Shown: positions 35,393 through 47,865 of the stretch, in pieces
Position numbering within the stretch: position 1 is the stretch's first letter
How the letters are laid out: each line of letters starts with the position of its first letter
Assembly: GCF_964199755.1 (NCBI RefSeq)
Contig: NC_133896.1
Span: forward strand, 93,124,200 to 93,188,199
Length of the DNA: 64,000 bases
Reading direction: 5' to 3'
Origin: Larus michahellis
Lineage: Eukaryota; Chordata; Aves; Charadriiformes; Laridae
Program-made: the position numbers and the translations under genes
The notes under the pieces: model-generated
Databases searched by the model: none
The model's input: the letters and a program-made list of their open reading frames with translations, nothing else
What the model was told of the DNA's origin: nothing

Positions 35393-36565
35393 TCAATTGC
35401 AAGGCAACCAAGTGGGGTAGGACTGGCTGTATGGCAGAGGAGCATTTGCAAGATAGTAGTTGCTGAAGTTTACATCACTAACATAAGGTGCTGGCTGGTA
35501 ATAACAGGTAACATTAGTGGCATTAGGGATGATGTTTTGTTCTGCCAGAACTTTGAGAGCTAGCAGAGAAATTAAGTTGAGAGTCTGCCTTCGCTCATGT
35601 CCCATTAGACAGACTGTGCTCTCATTCACCACCCTGCGCAGAATCATGAGGTAGTCATATTTGCTCCTTTCTTCTTTGGAGAAGTGGTTCTGGAGGTAGG
35701 TCTCTAGTTTGCGCTGCTGATCCAGGATGTCTGGGAAGTCTATGAAGAATCGGGAGCACATGTAGCGCTCTAATGTTTTGATCTCATCCTTATCCATGGG
35801 CCTGAAGTCCCGTACTAGGAGGTTACTGTACTTCAGAAGCCCACCACCTCGGATCTCTTCAGGATTTTTGGTAGCTATCAGCTTGTTCTGGAGGTGATCA
35901 AAAGCTGCTTCAAAGTCTCCATACATGCTCTCCCCAATCACAGTTGGATGGAAGTGCTCCGACATGGGGGTTTCTGAGTAGTCATAATAAAAGAGCAGGG
36001 AGTCCAGTATGATTTGGAAAGAGTCCACACTGAACTCAAACTGTCGCCTTATACAGTCTACAAACTTCAGCTCCACATTCCTGCCATGTTTGTTGGAAAG
36101 TGATATCAAGCTCCAGCGGTCAGACTCCGTGTACACTTTTACTAGTTTCTGGATGTAGGCTTCTTTCAGTGTTACTGGACTGATTTTTAGCTTGCTTACT
36201 CCTTCTGGCAAGAAATTCAAGAGGGATCGCAACACCACATCTCGAACTAACTGAAACTCTGCCTCGCTTGGAAGAGAAACTTGAAAAATGAGATCCAGGT
36301 CTTTGCATCCCAGCCCATTGTCCTTGACCAGGACATGACCAGCTGCAGAGCCATTCAGACGGACATCATGTACCACAATGCCCGCTTCACTCAGCCTATT
36401 CCGAACAGTCTGAACAATGTCCTTCAGAGTTATCTTCAGTGTGGGGAAGTTACCTCGTCCATGGATCGGAACCACCTCTGTAAGAACCTCGTGCAGACGG
36501 CTGACCTGCTCCCAGTTCAGTACACTGCATGACATGCAGTCTGTGTTACTTCCTTTGTCTGCCAT
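35393..36565 (-). CDS. TENT5C: TENT5C, terminal nucleotidyltransferase 5C (FAM46C)
   Basis: Complete 390-residue coding region in one exon. TENT5C is a cytoplasmic non-canonical poly(A) polymerase that extends mRNA tails, notably of secreted-protein messages such as immunoglobulin in B-lineage cells; its human gene is mutated in myeloma (family knowledge). Visible here: the nucleotidyltransferase helical turn [13 protein letters not shown] (G72-S73), the metal-binding pair in GCKDLDLIF (D89 and D91), the third acidic residue in NVELKFVD (E165), and the near-invariant C-terminus [20 protein letters not shown] to PTWLPCN. Human TENT5C has 391 residues with catalytic D90/D92, a one-residue offset. 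The start is the ATG at 36565-36563 in good context (AAGATGG). The frame extends seven codons upstream without an ATG. A splice acceptor (CCCTGCAG) sits 26 bases before the start, as expected for a gene whose first exon is non-coding. All catalytic residues are intact. Confidence 0.97.
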   Translation of the reverse strand: MADKGSNTDCMSCSVLNWEQVSRLHEVLTEVVPIHGRGNFPTLKITLKDIVQTVRNRLSEAGIVVHDVRLNGSAAGHVLVKDNGLGCKDLDLIFQVSLPSEAEFQLVRDVVLRSLLNFLPEGVSKLKISPVTLKEAYIQKLVKVYTESDRWSLISLSNKHGRNVELKFVDCIRRQFEFSVDSFQIILDSLLFYYDYSETPMSEHFHPTVIGESMYGDFEAAFDHLQNKLIATKNPEEIRGGGLLKYSNLLVRDFRPMDKDEIKTLERYMCSRFFIDFPDILDQQRKLETYLQNHFSKEERSKYDYLMILRRVVNESTVCLMGHERRQTLNLISLLALKVLAEQNIIPNATNVTCYYQPAPYVSDVNFSNYYLANAPLPYSQSYPTWLPCN

Positions 36566-36591
36566 CTTAAGATTTTTCTTCTCCAAAGAAA
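36566..36591 (-). other. TENT5C: TENT5C 5' UTR portion of exon 2
   Basis: Twenty-six bases between the CCCTGCAG acceptor (intron end at 36592 on the minus strand) and the ATG. Confidence 0.75.
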
Positions 36592-39335
36592 CTGCAGGGA
36601 GATGGAATTAAAGAAAACCACAAGTCAGACTTTGTGTTTATGCTTCCTAGATATATCCTATGCTCTGCTTTTCTGTCTACACACACAAACTAGAAAGAAA
36701 TAATTCTATGTACTAATGATTATCAGCAAGCCTTTCATGTGAAGTGATACTCAGCTTCTCTACTGCTTCAGGCACAAAATTTTTTTGGTGAGGTAGAGTT
36801 AAGTACTTCAGCAAAGCAGTTTGTGTCAAAGGGAAATTATCAAAGACAATTTTAAAGATTAGCTTTACCTAAGTTAAAGATCATCCACAACACCAGCTGA
36901 AGCCAGAGGAGCCATAAGTGCAAAGCACTTCCGAAAGTTAAGCTTTGAACTTGTTTCATTATACATGGAGCTCAAACTGCCCTCTCCAACTAGCACAACA
37001 GTGGAAGACACTCAAGTGTTAGTTTCAGGGCTTAGAGATCCAATCCACTGAAAACACTTTAATTATGCCAGAGACACAAGATCTCTTCCTTTTCATAAAA
37101 ATCTCTCCTTAACCATCCAGCATCTACCACTCATAAGATAAGGGCTAAGTACACCTTGTTCCTCCAAAAAGCTCCAGCACTTCAGCATCCTGGACAGAAT
37201 TTCAGCTACAGAGTCAGATAACACAACTATTCAATTTGTGCTCCTGTGTTCATAAGCAACTTTTTACTCTTCAGACACACTGCATAATCAAACTACCTTT
37301 TTGGAAATATTTATGCTTGCCTCGACCTTTTGCTTGTTTTTGGAGGGCAAACAAGCTTGTAAAAGCAAGCATACACTCAGATGAGGTTAAGGCACACATC
37401 ATGTTAGCTTTATGCTTTAACACAGGACTTAAAAACCTCACTGATGAGACTTGCTCATAGCCTCATCTGAACTTCTGCACTTTTTAAAGAGTCTTGTCAC
37501 AGTTGACCAGATCATTCTCTTGTGCTGAAGTGGCTTGTGTTTTGAAGTATGCAGATACTTACATATGTTCTACAGTCACACAACTCCAAGTGGTATTAAT
37601 ACACTTTTCTCTTTTTAAGTGTTCCAGGTTTCTATTGTGGCCAGGTGCTTCCTGACAGCTACAGACTAATTGAGGACTCACCTTCTGCCCCAAATACTTG
37701 TGAAGACTGCAGCTGCCAAGGTCAGACTAGTCAGACTTAGGGTAGTTAACTCTTGCCTACCAGGAGTCATTTAAAACCCAACCATACTGTTTCCTAACAT
37801 TCATCAACATAGTACACAGAACAATTTTTAAGCAAGATTCAAAAAGCAGCTATTGTCATTTCACACCTATCCTCTTCTAGCTTTTAGTTTTTGAATAGCT
37901 CATTTGACCTGTCACCTCCTCTACAGAAGGCAGTCAAATCCTAGATCAAATATGCATTCAGGTAAAAACGCTCCTGGGGAAGCAACTTCTGCCCTTGAGC
38001 ATGAGCTGTTGTGTTACAAGCTTTGCTGCTGTGGGTCACATCAGCTCCAACAGGCAGGAAACAAACCTGTGATTCGCAACATGAGTAGTCCAGGACAAAC
38101 CAAGGGGTTCTTCAAACTCTGCCCTTAAGGCTGCAGTGCAGCATAAAACCAGAGGCATCAAACCTGCCAGCAGTTGCCCTGAAGCACTTCGAACACATTC
38201 AAGTACATTTTCATCTTAAAACCACTATATTTCCATTAAATCCTCAGATCACTAAAGAACATAAGAGTCTTTTATAACTTCTAGTTTAAGGTGCAAGTGT
38301 TTTAAGCTACCACCTCTGAAAGCATTCCCTCTCCTCCCTCCCATTTGTAGCCTTCCCAGCAGCTAAGAAAACACAGGCAGCCCACCAAGCAACAGAAAGG
38401 ACTAGGAACAGTGCTTCCCACCCCTCCCACACACACTTGGTTCTGCTTGGTGAACCAAAGAGAACATCTAGGAAAACAACCTGTATTGCTGCCCTTGCAG
38501 GGGGAAGATTAAGTATTTAATTTCCAGTTTGGTGGAGGTTTAATGCTCAGGCTGTCAGCCTATGAAGTCTCACACCCCTAAATCACTCATGTGTTTGCCT
38601 ACTCTGCAAGATTTATATTAGTGAGAACAGGATCCTAACGACTTTAATATACTTGGGATGCTAGCAGTTAGCACACCTCTTGTTTCTATCACAAGATAGA
38701 TCTTGTTTCTATAAGATTTTCTATCACAAGAAGATCTAACACCTGAAGATGCTCACTCACTGGGAAGAAAACAGCTCTGAAGACGAGACAGGCACTACCG
38801 ATCTTTAATACTAAGAGGAAAGAGTGCTGTCCTTCACTTGGACGCAAGCCTCAAATCAGAGGCAGAAGCAGCAGGGACAACACACCTTCACCTTTGTCAT
38901 GATGAAGTACATGGAGATTTCCCTCCCAGACGTATAATTTGACACGACACCTAAAAAAAGTTCATGCGACCGCACCTGCGGCACCCCCTATGCCACAAGT
39001 CCCCTTCAAACCCCGGCCGGGGAGGCTCGGCTTCCTTTTTCCAGGCGTTTTCTCTGGAGAGGGGAAGCTGAGCGCGCTTTACTGCGCCCTGAGGGGCAAA
39101 CGCCTACGGCGCACCCGCCGGCTTGGGGGCCCGCCCTCACCTTGGGGGGGTAGGGGCACGCGGAACACTCGCCGTTAAACCGCTATCAATAACAACGACA
39201 GCAACTCCAAAAAGCGTTACTAAGCGCTTCTGCCTCGAAGAGATTCCTTCACGTAAGCGATCCCGCCCGGACCGGACCCCCGACCCTGCGTCTCTTCCCC
39301 CCTCCCCGCGTCCCGTCCCGGTCGCCGCCGCTCAC
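36592..39335 (-). other. TENT5C: TENT5C 5' intron
   Basis: A 2.74 kb intron inferred from the minus-strand donor CTGAG|GTGAG (39336/39335) and the acceptor at 36592. It is AT-rich and CpG-poor until about 38.95 kb and has no recognisable repeats. A small imperfect direct repeat built from TTGTTTCTATCACAAGA lies at about 38679-38736. Confidence 0.65.
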
Positions 39336-39430
39336 CTCAGCCGCGCCCGCGCACCCCCGAAACAACGGCGCCAGCCTCACGCGCGCGCGCCCACCCTTGC
39401 CCCCCGCGCCCGCCCTTTATGGACGCGCCG
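39336..39430 (-). other. TENT5C: TENT5C non-coding exon 1 (5' boundary uncertain)
   Basis: The donor GTGAG at 39335-39331 defines the 3' end. The transcription start is not visible. A TATA-like CATAAAGGG on the minus strand at about 39412-39420 would place the start some 25-30 bases downstream, near 39385, but CpG-island promoters often initiate broadly. Confidence 0.45.
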
Positions 39431-39547
39431 CCCGCCTCGCCCCGCCCCCTTCTCCCCCCCCACCCCCCCACCGCCGTGAGGGAACCGGCGGGCGGGGCGC
39501 GAGGCAGTGGCACCGGTAACGGCCGCCCCCGCCGGAGAGCGGCAGGC

Positions 39548-39990
39548 AGCGACGGGGCTGAAGCTGCGGATACTGGGAAGAAATGAGAGGCACTGGGAGG
39601 GGACTTCGGTGACTGGGAGGGGGACTGGGGTAACTGGGAGGGATGAGGGGGAGAACTGAGAGCAGCCTCAGCCAGCGCAGTCAGCGACGGGGCTGAAACT
39701 GGGGATACTGGGAGGGACTTGGGGGCACTGGGAAGATCCCAGTACTGGCCCCTCCCACCCCTGATCAAGTTGGGGGACCCAGGCGTCCGGGGACCTTCCC
39801 TTCCCGCACCACAATGGAGACCCCCACCCCTTCCCAGTCCGTATTGTGAGCTTCCCAGTTCATACTGGGAGCAGACAGCCCCTTCCTGGTATGGACTAGG
39901 AGCTGTGATCCCTTCCCAGTCCGTACTGGGAGCCCCTGTCCTTTTCCGGTATGGACTGGGACACCCTTCTCCAGTCTACACTGGGAGCCG
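39548..39990. repeat. Degenerate ACTGGGA-rich tandem and inverted repeat block
   Basis: The left half repeats ACTGGGA on the plus strand about eight times and holds a direct duplication with a 135-base period (GACGGGGCTGAA at 39551 and 39686). The right half (about 39831-39990) has about six units of roughly 27 bases of the form CCCAGTCCGTACTGGGAGC, in which CCCAGT and ACTGGG pair, so each unit is nearly palindromic. Between the halves the strand sense of the motif flips (near 39737). Confidence 0.8.
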
Positions 39991-40260
39991 CCGCCTCAGC
40001 CCTCCTGCCGCGGGGGAGCGGGGGCGGGTTTGGCCGCCGTTCGGGCCGCCGGGCGCTCGGCCCGGGAGCGCGGCGGGGATCGGGGTGGGGAAGAGGCCGG
40101 GGAACGGCCGCCCCCGCCACCGAGCCGTCACCGGCCTCCCGCCGCCTCCGGGGGCTCGCCCCGCAGCCTCCCCCTCGCAGGTGGCGGCGGGGGGAGCCCA
40201 ACGGTCGCTTTCCGCACCCCCCTCCCCCACTCACCTCTATCCCTCCATCCCCCTCGTACA

Positions 40261-43200
40261 TACAGGACTGCACAGGGAAGGGAGAGCAACGGCCTAAAGA
40301 TTTCGAGGGAATAACAAGATAGGGAAGTAGGCATGGCTTTCCCAAAGGTACCTTGCCCCGGCCAGACCAACTGTCAGCACAGATCCAAGATTTCCAGGCT
40401 TCGCCTAAAGAGTTTACTACGGTGCCACATCGGAAACAAGCCAAACTAAGGAGTTCATATTAAAACTGCATGGATGTGCTGGCAAGGACGCGACGAAAGC
40501 GTTGAAACAGCGCCCTACTGAGAAGGACAGCTGATGGGCTGTGGGAGGCACGGGGGACATGGAGGAGGACGGAACTATTAGACAGGAAGCAATGAATAAC
40601 TTGGACATACAGAGTGATAAAAATTGGCTGGTGTTTAATAGTATGCAGTGCAAAATCATGCACCACAGGGATAAATTCTACAATTTCTGCTGTTTCAACG
40701 TTTCAGCAAAAGAGAAGAGAAGGACCAGGGGCATTTGCCTTTTGTAGGATAACCAGGACTCAGTAGAGGGGGGAAACAAGCAAAACTTCTCCTAGGACAG
40801 GCCAGTTGACATATTTCTAGTAGAGCTAAAAAAGTATTTATAAAGCATTGGGGGAAAAAAAAAGCCCAACACATCTGTTAGGCTCTTTGGTCATACACAG
40901 TCAAGAAAAATGAATTGAAACCTTTGCACACACGGAGAAGAGCTGACCTTGTCAGAGGAAACTGCAAAGCTCCTCTTTGCCGAGCAAACACAAACAGGCT
41001 TTCCTTGTTCCACCAACAGTGCCAAAGATGAGCAGGAATATGGGTGGGTTGGTTTATTTGTTTATTTATTTTTCTCTGGTAGCGCACCATTGGGATAAAT
41101 AACAGGAAACAAAAAGAGCTGTTTAAATTAAAGGACAACATTGACACAAGAATCAGATGCCAGGCAAGTTACCATCTTTTTGTCTGATGAGATAGTCATG
41201 AATTCAGAGCATCGCAGGAGGGAGGGGAATAAAACTAACTCATTTCAAGACGGAGCTAGAAAAGAAAATACGTAATATGACTGTCTATGGTGGTACGGAG
41301 TTGGACATGAGGATCCAGATCTCTCTCAACATTTTTTTTTCCTGTGTTTCTAAAACAAGAAAGAGAAATAGGGAACTCAAAAAGAAGTTTTACCAGAAAT
41401 GACGGAGCCATAACCACCAGTAAGGAAACGTCTCACTTGGAGGTTAAAACAGTGAATGGTCTCCCCTCTTAAGAATATTTCTGCTTCAAATATTATTGTC
41501 TTTTGACAAAAACTGATTATTTTGGACAGTATCTTTTCTGTTGGACAAACAGCAATCAAATTACATGTTGAAAAATATTGTGTATTTGTAATATTCATTA
41601 GAAACCAATAAAGGCAAAGATAAACTGCAGGACGTACTGCTATTACAGATGTTAAAGTATTAATAAAAGGCTCACACTTGTTTCACAAAAATGTTTGCAA
41701 AAAAAAAAGAGCTGTCTCAACTGTATCTTAAAGATCGGATACCCGAGGTGTCTTCTGCCTCCTCTGATTTGAAGACCTTGAGTATTTGTCAGCAGAAGTG
41801 CAGCACTCTCTACAGTAATTTAATACACTTGGGTTTTTTAATTGCTTTTCATTGGTCCTACAGAAGGGATCTGTGGGACGGGATTTTGAAATGACATTTA
41901 AAGCCTGCGGGACCAGAGTCCTGGGTAAATTGCAGGAATAACGAAGAGTCCATCTTTGAGTAACGAACATCTAGGAGAACGAGCCCATTTACCCCTGAAA
42001 AGAACCAGCCTTCTGCTATCCATCTGCCTGGGTCTGTGCGGTGGATTACTGTGCTGTGGCAATGGAACATGTGGAAGCACACAGCCCACTGGCAAGACAA
42101 GAGATTCAAAACCGTGAGTTACTGCTCAGGTGCTGTGGCTGCCAAGGGGAATCTGACGCAGGCCCAGACCCAGCTCCAGGGTACAGTCTTAATGTTTCAA
42201 CATTTATTTAGGACTGACTTTCCCGCTGTCAGGTGTAACTCCGAGTTTGGGAGGGAGTAATGGATGATCCCAATCTTTGCAAGCCGTCCTTTCTCTGAGA
42301 GCAACTGGGATACAAATTCCTGCCGAGAGGCAGTGAGAGGTGGCAGCCACAGCCCCCCTCTGCCCTAGGACAACCATCTTCTCACCCTTCTCCCACAGCT
42401 GCTCCATCCCATCCCTCATCTCTGCCCACATCCCCAGCACCTCCTCCCAGCTACAGTCCCTCCTCTCCCATCCTGGGGTGTACCCCCCTTTGGGATACAC
42501 ACCAATGGGACCTGTTTCAAAGGGTTTTCAAAGAGAGGGTGGGGAAGGAAGAAAGACCAAATGGCTCCTGGGATGGCAGTGTGACAGGGGGAAAAAAGAG
42601 TCTGGGAACTGCAAAAACAGAGGCAAGCCCAGATTTTTATGAACACAGTGCAACTTGTTCATTTTAATCCAGTAAACGGGGCAGCAAATTTGGCAGAAGA
42701 AACACACTTAAAAACTTGTAAATCAGCTCAGTGACCTGGCACTGTCAGATTAGTTTCCTTACGTGATGCATTGCTGAACGTAATGTGTCATTATAAATCT
42801 TGGTTGCTACAGCTGCTAAAGCCATAAAGTGAAGCAGAGTTATTAATACACGGTAGTAGTAGCTGTCATGCTCCATTCTGTAATTGAGGATCAAACCTGC
42901 AGTTGGGAAACTCTTCTTTTTTGTCTGACGCGGGGTAACTGCATGTCTGCAGACACCAAGAGCGTGGAGACAGGTAGGAACGTCCCACCCACGCGGGGCC
43001 ATGGTGAAATCCTCCTGCACAGTATCAAGAGTGAGCCCCTTTCTCTGTTGCTGGGTGCCTTTATGAGTCCTTGAGGTTTCCCGCGGGGAGATACAGCAAT
43101 CCTTCCTCCCAATACATGGATAAAAGTAGAAAAGTGAAGTCCAGGATAGATATGCGGATTGTAATAATGCAGGGAACAGCAGTCTTCCAAAAATCTCAGG

Positions 43201-46200
43201 TTAAATTGGCCACTAGAAGCAGAGCGACAGCTGGGAAGTTCCTGCTCCAAGGGCTGAGATGCTACTGTGCAGGGCTTCCCAGCTCCCACCAAGTTCTGAG
43301 CTCAGCAAAAGCCGAGAGCCCTCCGTCTCCAAGAGGCAAGAAATGCCACCAGGCCCCTTCCCCAGCAGGACCTGTGCGAAGTGGGAGCTCCAGGCTCCTG
43401 CTGCGTTTAGACACAAGGAGGACACAGAAACCCAGAGTCGCTGTCTCTCACGAATGTTCTTTTGAAGACGTCCCCACCCATTATCCCTTCCACTGCTTTG
43501 CTGCGTGCCACCTCTGGCAACTCGGGCTGTGGCCTGCAGATTCTTCTTCTCACGAGCCCTCTGATGTATATGCCTAAAACTGCTTAAAAGCCTGAAGGAA
43601 CGGAGCCACTCAGATGCGTGACAAAGTATACAGGCCAAATTCTTCCACACCTCTGCCCAGGCCACCGGCAATTTTTCTTCGGCAACAGGAGACTCAGTTT
43701 TGTCGATCCGGTTGTGCTGTGAGGCTCCGGAGTGGGCAGCCCAGGAAGCCCGACATTTTCTTTTCCCTGACGAAGTAGCAGGGTAGACACACGCTGAGAT
43801 GGAATGCACTCGCTGGAGCGAGTGGGCAGCGGCTTGTCATCTGACTTGTTTTTCCCTTGCACCTGAGCTCGCCCCAACTGCTTAATTAGTCACACGGTTT
43901 CCTGGAACCTGGGGGAGAATGAACTGTCAAAAATTTTGGTGGTACGGAAGGCTGATGGGGAGAGGCGGAGGTGGGGGAGAGAACAAGGGTTTGCAAATCA
44001 GACTGCAGAAAATATTTACTCTAATTTGGGAGTCATGAGCAAACTCAGCACACATCGCCTCTGGGTGCAGGGGGCAAACACAGCAAAGGGGGATACAGAG
44101 AAACAGCGAGGCTGTTCAGGGAGTGCAGCCTCAGTCATGCAAAGCTCTTAGGTGCCAAGCTGCCCATGGGCTCTGCCCCACAGATTTTGTACTTTCCCCA
44201 GCTACAGGTTTTCACTTTGAAATCACATCTTTTTCACGTTCTTTCATCATCCACGGCTCTAGGAACTGGTGCGGAGGAGTGTAGTGGTCACACCATGACT
44301 GGCCCGACCCCTTGGGAGTCTGTATTTGTGAGCCCTGCTGCTTGACTCTGCCACTGGTTTCAGTTGCAGACGGTACAGTTTGCCCCTGCAAATTCACAGA
44401 TTTGCAGGCTAACAGAGATGATTAACCACCTCTTAGTGCTCATAGAATCCCTGGACAATCTCACCGCAAAACTCATAGCCCCTTCAATAACTTGCACTTG
44501 CCTGCAGACTTTCTCCAGATAGTTCAAAAGATGGATAATTCTGTTTTAAACCATAGTAGTTTGCTGCAGTTGTTATCTGCTTTCACAATTAAAGGTCCAT
44601 ACAGTTTGATCTGGTTTTAATTTCCACCTGCCTTTCTTTTCAGTATGCTTTTTTCCCCTGCTAGATTATAGGGGCTGTTATTGAAAAGTTGTCTGCATTC
44701 TTTAATGCTTTTTCAGTAGAGGTTTTATTTCTAGCTGGACAAGGAGGTTTTGCACAGATAATATAGTTATGTAGCTTAAAATAATCTGAGAGCTGTCAGA
44801 GACTCCCTGTCCTCAGATACACAGTCACATCCTTTTCTTTGGGTCAGGCTTATGCGATTCAAAACAAATCCACCCAAAGAGGGGATTTGCCTTTGGCTGG
44901 AGCAGCTTGCCAGCCAGGCCACCGCACGATCATACAGGCACTCGGGCAAGCAGGGGGTGAGGCAGGATGACAGTAAACTTTTAAGCTGCGGTGGACTGGC
45001 ACCCTCAGAAGCCTTGGGACCCATCTCAATTGCAAAGAGACGTCTCGGTCTGCTCGGTGGGCCACCAGCACCACACGGAACCTCTACAGCTCTGGAATCC
45101 GCTGTCCTGCTGTTGGTCTCCCAGCACGATGCTGACAACTGGTGCATGCTCCCTGCTGGCACTGGTGAGGGAGTCCTTGAAGAACACAGGGACAGCATTC
45201 CCAGCAGGATCTCTGTGGTGGCCATCCCTTCTGCAGCATGACAGCTGCTGCATCCACCTCTCCTGTGGGAAGGGGATAATAATCTCCCTTCCCACCAGTT
45301 TTCAGTCTCACCCTATCAAGCTGGAGTCGACTGCCAGTCTCACCTCCTCCATGGCCAGCTGGCGTCCTGCAAGGATCCAAGAGGCGCTTGAAGATGGGTT
45401 TTGCAACAGTTTTGCCAACAGCTGTACGGTACAGAGCTGTGCTACAACATTCCTCCCAGTGACAGATAATTGGGGCTTTCAGGTTCTCTTATCTCATACA
45501 GGGGAGGTCGGATAAGGTTACACATCCCACATGAGGATATAGCTTTACCATGGCTCTTTCTAACAAAATCTGACATTTTACCTCTGCTCAGAAACTTGCA
45601 AAGTCTGGCCAACGCTGGGGAAAACTTGCAGCTACATGGCACAGATCCCTTTGGACAAAAAGGCTTGAGGAGAAAGTGAAGTGTTGGGGTCTCTGGAGAC
45701 AAGATGGAAAAGCAAAGTCTGGTGATGTGTTGGGTGGTAATGTTTTGCACAGGCATCCTGCTAAGAGATAAGGGAGAGTAGCCTTATCTACAGGAGGAAA
45801 AGTGAGTGCTCTGTCTCCTTTCGGCATAGAACAGACCTGAACCTTACAACGGACAGAAAAAAAGCGGCTGCACCAAGATTTCTGCATTGCTCCCTAAGTC
45901 TTCAACAGTGTCACACATAACTAACCTTGGAGTCAAGGAACATTAAGAGAAGATATGATGCTTCTTGTTTATGCTGCATTGGATTTCAGTGCTGAATGCA
46001 AGTCATAGCTCAGTTAATGGTAAGAGATTGGAATAAAAATCTGGATTTAGTTACAGTCCCTGTTTTGCAGTTCAAAATCTACTCGTTGCATGAGAGCTAC
46101 TATAAAACAGAGGAATGGGGCAGTTTTCAAGCTGGGCCAGACATTTGATTTTCAGCAGCAAGAGCCTGTTCAGATGTTTCAAATAAAGCCAGTAAGGAGT

Positions 46201-47270
46201 TATTTGGTCTGGCTTCCAGTTTAAATTGCAATGGGAAGTGTAACCGGTTCATAACATGGGTAACAAAAAAGGTTCACAGGGATGCAAAATCGGTGACATT
46301 AAAAAGGTGCTCGCAGGTTGATTCCTGAGTGAGACGCCACCATCTAGAAAGAGTTAAGGCTAACCGCTGTCAGGTTTCTTCTGCGTGCCGACTGTGCTCC
46401 CACTTACGTGGATGTGGTCGCGTGACAGCAGCAAGCTGATGCATTTCCCAGCAGCATTTCCGTGTGCTTGATTTCCTCAAGGCTCAGATGGAGAATCTGG
46501 CTCACCCTGACCATCCTATAAAGCAGCCAGGGATAGCATGGTAAGGGAAGGCTCCTGCTGCTTGGTTTTAATCTCCAATCTCCAATTCACAACCACCAAT
46601 CTGAATCACGGTGTGGCTTCTCCAGGCTTCCCAGGTAACTGCTTTTCTAGGTCTCCTTTCCACACCACGCTTGCCACTGGCATGACAGGACTACTCTGAG
46701 GAGTAAGGACAGCAGAAATGGGAATCAGAAGCTCGGACGTTGGGTCTTTCTGAGGTGCTTAGAGGAGCTATCTGCATCTGTTCTTACCCCCACTGGAGGT
46801 TGCACCGGAGCAAACTCCAGACACAGCTACTGAAAGAGCAGCCCACTGACTGCACGCAGAAGAATCCAGTCACTAGAAAACCACTCTGAGAGTGTCAGAG
46901 AGCCGTTTCTACCTCATCTGCAAAGTAAAAAAAAAAATAAAAAAATTGCCAATGCAAGCCACACAAACAGTCACAAATGGGAGCCTCGAAACCACAAGAT
47001 TAATTTAAAAATAATGGGATTTTAATAACATATTGGGGGATTCTTGAGTGACATGTATTTGTTTTCTAGTGTTTGTAAGGAGGCAGGACAGGGAGACCCC
47101 TCGATTTGAAAAAGGACGAGATGAGACAGACACTTGTGGACGTGGGGAGGAGAGAACCGTGCCAGTACTCACAGACCTACGAGGATTATTATGGAAATTA
47201 TAACTTAAATACTGGCAAGGGGAAAAAAAAAAAAAGTAGTGCCCTGACAGCAGTTCCCAAGTGTCTCACA
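40261..47270. other. Intergenic between TENT5C and DUSP12, no gene recognised
   Basis: No exon recognised on either strand. A stretch at about 40590-40690 (TTGGCTGGTGTTTAATAGTA then TGCAAAATCATGCACCACAG) faintly recalls the interior of an old LINE, but the match is too weak to call. A pyrimidine-rich region lies at 42.34-42.5 kb. The longest open frame is 198 codons (43809-43213, minus) with no recognisable domain. Confidence 0.5.
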
Positions 47271-47480
47271 CCCGCCAAGGCCGCCGGCCTGCGACGGCTC
47301 CCAGCGGGGCCTTCCACAGCCGCCATCGCTGCAGACCCGGCGGGGCGGCCCACGGGTGACACCCCCTGTCCCCCGCTACGAGCGGCACCGGCCCTGCCGC
47401 CCTCTCCAGGCGGCTCCCGGCTGGCCCCTGCTGGCGGGGCCGGGGAGGCCCGGCGTGTCACCGCCCGGCGACAACGCGGC

Positions 47481-47560
47481 GTCCCCATGGCAACAGCCTT
47501 GCCGTGGGGCGAGGCCCGCCGCCATCTTGGGAGTGGCGGCCCCCGCCCCGCCATCTTGGG
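47481..47560 (+). promoter_or_regulatory. DUSP12: DUSP12 core promoter motifs (RFX-like and two YY1-like)
   Basis: GTCCCCATGGCAAC at 47481-47494 resembles an RFX X-box. GCCGCCATCTTGG at 47518-47530 and CCGCCATCTTGGG at 47548-47560 match the YY1 core CCGCCATNTTG, which in housekeeping promoters sits at or just downstream of the transcription start. The second ends 21 bases before the ATG, so the 5' UTR is probably very short. Function is inferred from motif identity. Confidence 0.65.
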
Positions 47561-47581
47561 GGCGGTGCTCCGTCCGCCGCC

Positions 47582-47865
47582 ATGTCGGTGGCTGCGGGTT
47601 GCCGGGGCGGCGGGATGGTGCTGGTGTTGCCGGGGCTTTACGTGGGGGGCGCGGAGTCGTGCTCGTCCCCGGAGTCACTGGCAGCGGCGGGGGTGGTGGC
47701 GGTGCTGACGGTGGATGCGGAGGAGCCGCCGGCGGTGCCGGGGGTGCGGGCCATGCACGTCCGGCTGCGGGACGAGCCCGGCGCCGACCTGCTGAGCCGC
47801 CTGGACGACTGCGCAGCCTTCATCGCCGCGGCGCGGGCGGGCGGCGGAGCCGCTCTCGTCCGCTG
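47582..47865 (+). CDS. DUSP12: DUSP12 coding exon 1
   Basis: Residues 1-94 plus two bases of C95, with landmarks [11 protein letters not shown] and [10 protein letters not shown]. Donor is G|GTGAGG. High GC gives Ala/Gly/Arg-rich stretches. Confidence 0.93.

Larger units (their letters stand above)
38960..40260. promoter_or_regulatory. TENT5C: TENT5C promoter CpG island
   Basis: CpG-dense sequence with multiple GC boxes, two peaks (about 39.0-39.55 kb and 39.98-40.22 kb) and a repeat block between them. The TENT5C first-exon donor lies inside it. The long open frames across it (for example 39719-40297 plus, 40444-39896 minus) follow from high GC content and show no domain. A divergent plus-strand transcript is possible but not shown. 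Confidence 0.75.

Noticed and set aside
36566-36586. Seven-codon N-terminal extension of TENT5C
   Set aside because: The extension begins at a TTG, not an ATG, and lies just after the splice acceptor. The ATG at 36565 gives the family length and a good Kozak context.
40590-40690. Possible old LINE interior (TGCAAAATCATGCACCACAG)
   Set aside because: The resemblance is short and no second landmark in the right order was found.
46005-46080. tRNA-like A-box text (TAGCTCAGTTAATGGTAAGAG) suggesting a tRNA or MIR-type SINE
   Set aside because: No convincing B box at the right distance and no cloverleaf I could draw.
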